From positions 1-64,000 of the forward strand of contig CAIPAH010000006.1 of assembly GCA_903862955.1 (NCBI GenBank): a stretch of 64,000 nt of DNA, given 5' to 3'. Under the pieces are notes generated by a model. That model was not told the DNA's origin. It made no database searches and was given only the letters and a program-made list of their open reading frames with translations. The stretch is from an uncultured Opitutia bacterium (GTDB taxonomy: Bacteria > Verrucomicrobiota > Verrucomicrobiia > Opitutales > Opitutaceae). Both the position numbers and the translations under genes were made by a program. Shown piece after piece: positions 58,079-64,000 of this stretch (position 1 is the first letter of the stretch; each line of letters begins with the position of its first letter).

Positions 58079-59209
58079 TCAAACACGCGAGATCTGGTAG
58101 GCTACGGGAACAGCTTCCCAGCCATTGATATCCCAATTTAACCACGCCTCTAGGTTGCCGCCTTCTGCCCTCAATCCTTGAGGATCACGAATTAGCCTTA
58201 TCGCCGAGACTAGAATCAAACCCGTGTTACCTTTCTCGCTACGGTGTAATTCCACTTCATTTCTTGTCATGAGGAATGAGTCACAGAGATCACTTGTAGT
58301 GCCTTTAACCTCAATTTTTAGTGTTTTCTCATCACGCGTAGCGAGCAGATCGAACGAGTTTCCCGATGACAAATTGGTACACTCGTACCCCTTGCCCACC
58401 AAGTATTGGAATGCTAATTCCATCGCACGAAGTTCAACTTCCTTACGCTCAGGAGCGGTGAGCCCGAATCCCTGTCTACGGCGAGCAGCAATTAGTGGGC
58501 GAACGAGCGTGACGATTGCTTCGCGATCTTGCTCTCCCTGGGAGACGTCCCTCTGATTTAATTGAGCCAGGTAAATCTCCCCCAGCCTCTCAGCCGCCCC
58601 AAAGAGAACTGAGTCTAGATCGACCGAAGACAGCTTATCGGAGGGAACCCTCCGGGCTATCGCGGTAGCTTTTTCGAACGTCCTGGGTAAAGCCGCATGC
58701 GCTCCGAGAGAAATCTCATCACCGTATGGTTCTATGGTCTTCCATTTTTGTAGGATTACCGATCTAGCCCATAAAGTTCGGCGCTTCAGCTCTTCGTCAG
58801 AAACGGCGCGCAGATCTCCGTTTTTCCAGATGGTACTACCGCAACCAACAGTAACAAAAACGCCCGATCCATCAGCCGCGAAATGAATCACCAGATAGAA
58901 GCCTTCTCGCGGATTTGGTGACATGGTCCTGGAGAACATGCGGACCCACGGAGCTTCCGTTTTTCTACCTATTCCATCCGATCCCTCGACCTCGAGATCA
59001 TCAAATACTTGATCGAACGCTTTGCTAAGGCGAGGCAGTCGGAATTCTATCGCCTGCTTTAGGTCCTTCCTAATCAGGACTCCGCGCTCCTTCATTTCGT
59101 CTGTATTTGACGATGAATACTTTAGCTGAAGCTGGCATATCTTTACCAGGGTTTCGACAAGGCTGGATGCCTGAGTGTGATCAGAAGAAGCATCCGTAGT
59201 GGAAACCAT
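58079..59209 (-). CDS. MrcB_N plus DUF3883 nuclease-like protein
   Basis: A 376-residue protein. The first 210 residues resemble the MrcB-like N-terminal domain (VIHFAADGSGVFVTVGCGSTIW at 108-128). The C-terminal 110 residues are DUF3883-like: ERKEVELRAMELAFQYLVGKGYE, FDLLATRDEKTLKIEVKGTT with D287, E300 and K302 in a PD-(D/E)XK arrangement, and LMTRNEVELHRSEKG. Such combinations occur in type IV or associated defence genes. It is a single gene opposite to its neighbours in the element. Its role is inferred from domain co-occurrence and no restriction activity is proven. Confidence 0.65.
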   Translation of the reverse strand: MVSTTDASSDHTQASSLVETLVKICQLQLKYSSSNTDEMKERGVLIRKDLKQAIEFRLPRLSKAFDQVFDDLEVEGSDGIGRKTEAPWVRMFSRTMSPNPREGFYLVIHFAADGSGVFVTVGCGSTIWKNGDLRAVSDEELKRRTLWARSVILQKWKTIEPYGDEISLGAHAALPRTFEKATAIARRVPSDKLSSVDLDSVLFGAAERLGEIYLAQLNQRDVSQGEQDREAIVTLVRPLIAARRRQGFGLTAPERKEVELRAMELAFQYLVGKGYECTNLSSGNSFDLLATRDEKTLKIEVKGTTSDLCDSFLMTRNEVELHRSEKGNTGLILVSAIRLIRDPQGLRAEGGNLEAWLNWDINGWEAVPVAYQISRV

Positions 59210-59354
59210 ACCACTTTCCCAATCTCACAGATCCGGTTCCCATGGAAGCCAAGAAACCATCTGTAAACTAGCATTCAGTGTAATAAGACCTCAAACCCAC
59301 TAGAGACAATTAATCGGAATTTACATCGAGCTCGCGCGAGTTAAATTTACTAAA

Positions 59355-60980
59355 TTGGACACTCTCCACATTTACACTCGGGTCAGTTCGGCGGCGCAGG
59401 AGGACGATGGCACGTCGCTGGACACGCAGAAGGACCTTGGCACCAAGAAAGCAAAAGAACTTGGGATGGTTCCAAAGGTTTGGAATGAGGGTGGTGAATC
59501 CAGTCGATTCGATGACCTCAAGAACCGGGAGGTTCTACGCAACCTGCTCGAAGCCGTAGACGCGGGAAAGGTTCAGCACCTATGGGTCTATAACCCAGAC
59601 CGCCTATCTCGCAATGAGACGACTTGGGGGCTGATTCGCCTCAAGTTGGTCAAACAGAACGTCAATCTGTACACGCCGACGGGCAGATTCATCCTATCAA
59701 GTCCCACGGATAAACTTCTGCTGGGCATTCTCAGTGAAATCAGCTCCTACGATAATTCGTTGAGGGCGGAACGCAGCCGCCACGGAAAGTTCAGCCGTCT
59801 AAAGCAGGGTTATTGGATGGGCGGTCCCCCACCCTATGGCTACCAGATCGAGAAAAAGAAGCTCGTCGCCAATACGGATGAGGCAAAGTGGGTGAAGTAC
59901 ATCTATGTGAGCTACTGTGAAGGCGTGACGGTCCAGAAGATCAAAAAGCACCTGATGGAAAACGGTGTCAGGACGCGCCGAAAAAAGAGCGTTTGGAGCA
60001 ATGGATCGATTGAGGCATTGCTGACGAATACGCATTACTCCGGGCACTACGTGATCCGTGACAAGAAGACCGGAGAGAACATCCGCTGCCATTGCCCCAC
60101 CATCCTCTCACCCACGCTCGTTCAGGAAACTGCCAGAATTCGAGCACTACGGTCCAAACGCCGGGTTCGTGAGAGTAACCAAAAGCATTTCTATTTGCTG
60201 AGGGACTTCCTCGTCTGTGATCACTGCGAGAGTCGGTTCAGTGGCAGGACCTACGCGAAGCAGTACAGATCCGTCTATTACTGCCCTAGGAAGGAACGGA
60301 ACTTCGTGAACCTCGGCACTGATAAGGTGAAGAAGTGCTCAAACAGTCGGTACCTCAAGATTGCTGAGACCGATGACCTTGTTTGGAAGACGGTGGTTAA
60401 GGTGCTTTCGAACTCAGCTCAGTTCAAAGAGTGGTTCAAGAAGGATACCCTTGGAACGAAAGGCTCCTTCTCGGACCGTACCATTGAGGCGAATCGCCTT
60501 CAGACACAGCTGAAGAAATTGGACGCCGAGATCCAGAGCGTCGGCGAGTCCCTGACAACCCTTGAAGCAGACAGGCTCATTGCCCGTAGATCCCCCGACG
60601 AAGTCACGAAGATCATTACCGAGATTGAGAAGCATCGAGTTGGTCTTCGCGCCAAGCGTCAGGACACTGAGGGTAAGATTCGGGCTCTAGAATCTCGCCA
60701 GAAGTGGATCAACTGGGTCACCGAGTTTGGCGAGAGGATCAACCAAATGAACGATTTCACCCCCAAGGAACGCCATGAACTCTTGGGACGGGTTGTTGAG
60801 GACATCCACGTCAGGACCCTTGGGGTCCGGTCCCACCGCTTGACCATCCAGTTTAAACTGCCGTACCACGGAGACAGGTTCAACTGGATCGACCCCAAAA
60901 ACCGCTCCAAGGGGTTCAATATCGCAGGCGGAACTAACGTGATCGAGGTCGCCGTAACAGATGCTAAAAAAAAGCATTAA
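59355..60980 (+). CDS. Large serine integrase of the element
   Basis: A 541-residue serine recombinase. The catalytic domain has IYTRVSSAAQEDD with nucleophile S11, and NPDRLSRNETTWG with R83 and R86. The recombinase domain follows (GGPPPYGYQIEKKK and IKKHLMENGVRTRRKKSVWS), then a zinc ribbon (C288-DH-C291, later C pair) and a coiled coil with a long C-terminal arm. A TTG is the only start that fits the family N-terminus. It lies about 50 bases before attR and directs integration at the glmS 3' end. GC content is lower than in the flanking chromosome. Confidence 0.9.
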   Translation: MDTLHIYTRVSSAAQEDDGTSLDTQKDLGTKKAKELGMVPKVWNEGGESSRFDDLKNREVLRNLLEAVDAGKVQHLWVYNPDRLSRNETTWGLIRLKLVKQNVNLYTPTGRFILSSPTDKLLLGILSEISSYDNSLRAERSRHGKFSRLKQGYWMGGPPPYGYQIEKKKLVANTDEAKWVKYIYVSYCEGVTVQKIKKHLMENGVRTRRKKSVWSNGSIEALLTNTHYSGHYVIRDKKTGENIRCHCPTILSPTLVQETARIRALRSKRRVRESNQKHFYLLRDFLVCDHCESRFSGRTYAKQYRSVYYCPRKERNFVNLGTDKVKKCSNSRYLKIAETDDLVWKTVVKVLSNSAQFKEWFKKDTLGTKGSFSDRTIEANRLQTQLKKLDAEIQSVGESLTTLEADRLIARRSPDEVTKIITEIEKHRVGLRAKRQDTEGKIRALESRQKWINWVTEFGERINQMNDFTPKERHELLGRVVEDIHVRTLGVRSHRLTIQFKLPYHGDRFNWIDPKNRSKGFNIAGGTNVIEVAVTDAKKKH

Positions 60981-61008
60981 ATTCGATTCTCTCATCGGAG
61001 GACGTATG

Positions 61009-61037
61009 TTACAGGAGACTCAGATTACCACGGTGGA
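61009..61037. repeat. attR (right attachment site)
   Basis: Element arm TTACAGGAGACT (61009-61020) then the core ACGGTGGA (61030-61037), followed by AATGAGTTCC of the ancestral glmS end. Confidence 0.7.
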
Positions 61038-61129
61038 ATGAGTTCCGCCGAGTCGGGCTCCTCGATGGAAGGGCCCTCATTCGCCTTGCCGCTGCGCACC
61101 CGGCCACGCATAAGCCACAGCCTCCGCCG

Positions 61130-62611
61130 ATGAACATCCACCCTACCCGTGAAGCCTTTCTCCGCCTCGCTGCGCAGGGCAATGTCATCCCGGTTTACAC
61201 CGACTTGATGGCGGACTTCGAGACTCCGGTCTCGGCCTATGCGAAGCTCAAGGAGGCCGGGCCCTCCTACCTCTTGGAGTCGGTCGAGGGCGGCGAGCGT
61301 CTTTCGCGCTACAGCTTCATCGGCTGCCGGCCGCGCAAGATCTTCATCTGCGGTCCGAAGACGACGGAAATCCGCCAGCCCGGGCTGCAGACGCAAACCG
61401 TTCCGACCCCGCAGGATCCCCTCAAGCTGATCGAGGCCGAGATGGCGGGCTACAAGCCCGTCACCCTGCCCGACCTGCCGCGCTTCACGGGCGGCGCCGT
61501 GGGCTTCGTGGGCTATGAATACATCACGCGCATCGAGCCGACCGTGCCCGCCGCGCAAACCGATGACCTGAAGGTGCCGCTGCTCTATTTCATGCTTTCG
61601 GATTCGCTGCTGATCTTCGATCGCGCCAAGCAGACCCTCCGCCTCTGCGTCAACGCGCACGTGCGCGGCGACGCCGGGCACGCTTACGATGCCGCCGTGG
61701 CGGAGGTCCAGGCGCTGCACGACTTGCTCAAGCAGCCCAAGGAACTCACCCCCGCGCCGCTGATCGAGCCGGCCAGGATCGAGGTTCCGCCGGGCAATTT
61801 CACGCGGGCGCGCTTTGAGCAGTGCGTGGAGGACTCCAAGGAATACATCCGCGCCGGCGATATCATCCAGGTCGTGGGCGCGCAGCGTTTCGCCAAGCCG
61901 TTCACCAAGTCCCCGCTCGATCTCTATCGGGCGCTGCGGACGGTCAACCCTTCGCCCTACATGTTCATCCTGGAGGCAGGCGATTTCTCCATCGTCGGCG
62001 CCTCGCCCGAAGTGCACGTCCGCCTGACGGATGGATTGGTGGAAATCCGGCCCATCGCCGGCACCCGCCGCCGGGGCGCCACGCCAGCCGAGGACGCCGC
62101 GCTCGAGAAGGAGCTCCTCGCTGACGCCAAGGAAAAGGCCGAACACCTCATGTTGGTCGACCTCGCCCGCAACGACATCGGCCGCGTCTGCCAGTTCGGC
62201 AGCGTCGTGGTGCCGGATTTCATGACCGTGGAGCGCTACTCACACGTGATGCATATCGTCTCACAGGTCGAAGGACGCATCTCGCCGGACAAAAATGCCT
62301 ATGACCTGATGCGCGCCACCTTCCCCGCGGGGACGGTCAGCGGTGCGCCCAAGATCCGCGCGATGCAGATCATCTCGCAAATCGAGCAGCTCCAGCGCGG
62401 CTTCTACGCTGGCGCCCTCGGCTATTTCGGCTACGACGGCAACATGGACACCTGCATCATGCTGCGCACCGCCCTGCTGAAAAACGGCCAGGTTTACATC
62501 CAGGCCGGCGGCGGCTGGGTGGCGGATTCCGTTCCCGCCGAGGAGTATCAGGAGACCATCAACAAGGCTTCGGCGCTCTTCAAGGCCGTGGCGATGGCCG
62601 AGCAGTTCTGA
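61130..62611 (+). CDS. trpE: Anthranilate synthase component I
   Basis: Converts chorismate and glutamine to anthranilate with the TrpG subunit, first step of tryptophan synthesis; 493 residues. The N-terminal part has GPSYLLESVEGGERLSRYS, where the LLES motif forms the tryptophan feedback site. The chorismate-binding half has IRAGDIIQVVGAQRF, IRPIAGTRRRG, DLARNDIGRV, FPAGTVSGAPKIRAM and the C-terminal GGGWVADSVPAEEY. The ATG at 61130 matches the usual N-terminus. trpG is not adjacent. Integration of the element between glmS and this gene did not disturb it; about 90 bases separate attR and the start. Confidence 0.95.
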   Translation: MNIHPTREAFLRLAAQGNVIPVYTDLMADFETPVSAYAKLKEAGPSYLLESVEGGERLSRYSFIGCRPRKIFICGPKTTEIRQPGLQTQTVPTPQDPLKLIEAEMAGYKPVTLPDLPRFTGGAVGFVGYEYITRIEPTVPAAQTDDLKVPLLYFMLSDSLLIFDRAKQTLRLCVNAHVRGDAGHAYDAAVAEVQALHDLLKQPKELTPAPLIEPARIEVPPGNFTRARFEQCVEDSKEYIRAGDIIQVVGAQRFAKPFTKSPLDLYRALRTVNPSPYMFILEAGDFSIVGASPEVHVRLTDGLVEIRPIAGTRRRGATPAEDAALEKELLADAKEKAEHLMLVDLARNDIGRVCQFGSVVVPDFMTVERYSHVMHIVSQVEGRISPDKNAYDLMRATFPAGTVSGAPKIRAMQIISQIEQLQRGFYAGALGYFGYDGNMDTCIMLRTALLKNGQVYIQAGGGWVADSVPAEEYQETINKASALFKAVAMAEQF

Positions 62612-62813
62612 GCCTCAGAGCCGGCCAGATGTGCGCCACCGTGGCGCTCGATCAGGGGTAATTGTGCCAAATTCGCGCCCCGCGTGAGGGATTTGTCGCG
62701 TCCTTGCCCGGTATTCCCCCGTAACAGGATTGGAACGGCCTAAGCTCTCGTCCCGGGAACAAACCGCCCGCTTTGGGCCTCTACTCTACAACCCGTTTCC
62801 CAGCATTTTACTC

Positions 62814-63881
62814 ATGCCCGCTAAATCAAAGTTCCAAGACACCGCGGTCGAGATCGATGAAGCTCCCGCTGCCCTGCGCGCCGAACTGCCCGACGCTCCC
62901 CCTTCTTTCCTGGAAAAACCCGATCGTTCCGCGCCCGAGGCGCCCATCCCTCACGGCGAGCGCAGCAACCTGCAGCTCTATCTCCAGGAGATTGGCAAGA
63001 CGCCCCTCCTGACGGTGGCCGAGGAAATTACCCTCGCCCGGCGCATTCGCCGCGGCGACAAGGCGGCCCGCGATCACATGATCTCGGCCAACCTGCGCCT
63101 CGTGGTGAAAATCGCGATGGACTACAAGGACTTCGGCCTGCCCCTCCTCGACCTCATCAGCGAGGGCAACATCGGCCTGATCAAGGCGGTTGAGCGCTTC
63201 GACCCCCGCAAGGGTGGCAAGCTCTCCACCTACGCCGCGTGGTGGATCAAGCAGTCCATCAAGCGCGCCCTCGCGAACCAGTCCAAGACGATCCGCCTGC
63301 CCGTCCACCTCGTGGACAAGATTTCCAAGATGCGCCGCACCGCCATGAAGCTCACCGAGGAGCTCGGCCGCGAGCCCACCGATGAGGAGTTGGCGATCGA
63401 GTTGCAGATTCCCACCAGCAAGGTCGCCCACCTCAAGTCCGTGAGCGTGCGCCCCGCTTCGCTCGATGCCCCCGTCGGTGAGGACGGTGACTCGGCGACG
63501 TTCGGCGAGATCGTCGGCGATGACAACGCCATCAGCCCCTACGACGGCCTGCGCGACAAGAACCAGAACTCCGATCTCTACGCGATGGTCGACTCGCTCG
63601 ACGAGCGCGAAGCCGAGATCATCCGCCTCCGCTTCGGCCTCGACGGCAAGGACGAGCTCACGCTGGAGGAGGTCGGCAAGAAATTCCACGTCACCCGCGA
63701 ACGCATCCGCCAGCTCGAATACCTTGCGCTGTCCAAGATGCGCCGCGCCATGGCCAAGCACGAGGCGGTCCGCACCTCCGAGGAAATCGAGGAGGATGAG
63801 CGCGTGCGTCAGCGCAACGCTGTCATCCGCGACTTCATCGAGGCCAAGTCCCGCAAGACCCCCAAGGCCGGGCGAAACTGA
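62814..63881 (+). CDS. Sigma-70 family RNA polymerase sigma factor (RpoD/group 2 like)
   Basis: A 355-residue sigma factor with regions 1.2 (LQLYLQEIGKTPLLTVAEEI), 2 (NLRLVVKIAMDY, then LLDLISEGNIGLIKAVERFD and AAWWIKQSIKRAL), 3 (LVDKISKMRRTAMKLTEELG) and 4 (EAEIIRLRFGLDGKDELTLEEV then VTRERIRQLE). Region 1.1 and the non-conserved insert of a large RpoD are absent. It is either the primary or an RpoS-like general stress sigma factor; length alone does not decide. The start is taken at MPAKSK. A terminator follows. Confidence 0.88.
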   Translation: MPAKSKFQDTAVEIDEAPAALRAELPDAPPSFLEKPDRSAPEAPIPHGERSNLQLYLQEIGKTPLLTVAEEITLARRIRRGDKAARDHMISANLRLVVKIAMDYKDFGLPLLDLISEGNIGLIKAVERFDPRKGGKLSTYAAWWIKQSIKRALANQSKTIRLPVHLVDKISKMRRTAMKLTEELGREPTDEELAIELQIPTSKVAHLKSVSVRPASLDAPVGEDGDSATFGEIVGDDNAISPYDGLRDKNQNSDLYAMVDSLDEREAEIIRLRFGLDGKDELTLEEVGKKFHVTRERIRQLEYLALSKMRRAMAKHEAVRTSEEIEEDERVRQRNAVIRDFIEAKSRKTPKAGRN

Positions 63882-63908
63882 GCGAGTTCATCAGCCAGAA
63901 TTAACAAG

Positions 63909-63932
63909 GCCGGCAGCCATGCCGGCTTTTTT
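63909..63932 (+). terminator. Rho-independent terminator after the sigma factor gene
   Basis: GCCGGCA pairs with TGCCGGC around GCCA, then TTTTTT. Confidence 0.88.
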
Positions 63933-64000
63933 GTGTCCGCCCATCCGATCACCGAAAGAACTTCCTGACCTAACCTGATTGTTGCCCGCGGACGGGCAAA

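Larger units (their letters stand above)
50051..61037. mobile_element. Integrated element (about 11 kb) in glmS, serine-integrase type, with plasmid-like replication and defence genes
   Basis: Boundaries are the ACGGTGGA copies at 50051-50058 (in glmS) and 61030-61037. GC content and codon use fall sharply between them. Contents in order: recombinase-domain-like small protein, HUH protein, RHH protein with a small partner, a restriction-modification pair, two small proteins, CyRepA1-like replication protein, tyrosine recombinase, MrcB_N/DUF3883 protein and large serine integrase. The integrase sits beside the right end, as is usual. No structural, portal, terminase or type IV secretion genes are seen. 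It resembles an integrated plasmid or satellite rather than a prophage or Tn7. Confidence 0.88.

Noticed and set aside
50051-61037. Tn7-like transposon in attTn7
   Set aside because: The glmS site suggests it, but there are no TnsA-E homologues, no TGT/ACA ends with 5-base duplication, and a serine integrase is present.
50051-61037. Prophage
   Set aside because: No capsid, portal, terminase, tail or lysis genes.

Overview
The window is a GC-rich bacterial chromosome segment. Gene content points to Verrucomicrobiota, most likely the Opitutaceae: ClpC/McsB/McsA, a SecD-SecF fusion, a DUF5703 glycoside hydrolase, a GH36-type alpha-galactosidase, pseudopilins with the GFTLIELL leader, and small palindromic and heptameric intergenic repeats. 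This placement is inference from family knowledge; no 16S gene is present.

Chromosomal backbone, left to right. 1-3.5 kb: protein quality control (clpC cut by the left edge, mcsB, mcsA). 3.7-13 kb: a class IV aminotransferase, a pseudopilin, a CBS-regulated Mn-dependent pyrophosphatase, a serine hydrolase, two aminoacyl-tRNA synthetases (glnS, gltX) and an M14 peptidase. 13-19.6 kb: a pseudouridine synthase/SDR pair, hibernation factor hpf, a DUF5703 hydrolase, a fosmidomycin-resistance-type exporter and a cytidylate kinase-like protein. 19.7-24.8 kb: tRNA-Arg(ACG), recJ, secDF and yajC. 24.9-39.2 kb: speA, a methyltransferase, an alpha-galactosidase, an MFS permease, an HrpB-type helicase, an S41 tail-specific protease and a large Sel1-repeat protein. 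39.2-40.4 kb: no convincing protein gene, but a GC-rich stretch full of nested hairpins and GNRA tetraloops ending in a strong terminator, read here as a candidate large structured RNA. 40.4-50.06 kb: an esterase, bipA, gcvT-gcvH, a CorC-type transporter, lgt, glgC and glmS. 61.1-63.9 kb: trpE and a sigma-70 factor.

Between glmS and trpE sits an element of about 11 kb with clearly lower GC and different codon use. It begins in the last codons of glmS and ends about 100 bases before trpE, bounded by a short direct repeat (ACGGTGGA) with an imperfect dyad on the element side. It encodes a large serine integrase next to the right end, a catalytic-domain-only tyrosine recombinase, a CyRepA1-like primase-helicase, a small HUH (Rep-like) protein, a ribbon-helix-helix protein, a cytosine-5 methyltransferase with a probable PD-(D/E)XK partner (a restriction-modification pair), and an MrcB_N/DUF3883 nuclease-like protein. 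No capsid, terminase or conjugation genes are visible. The best reading is an integrative plasmid-like element or satellite that replicates after excision and carries host-defence genes. Its integration leaves the GlmS C-terminus intact because the element supplies the last codon and the stop.

The most unusual signals are the candidate structured RNA at 39.4-40.2 kb, the glmS-targeting element, a perfect 26-base-arm palindrome inserted in frame in the helicase gene, related palindromes or heptamer arrays that supply gene stop codons, and a Sel1 gene whose secretion leader has no ATG, GTG or TTG.
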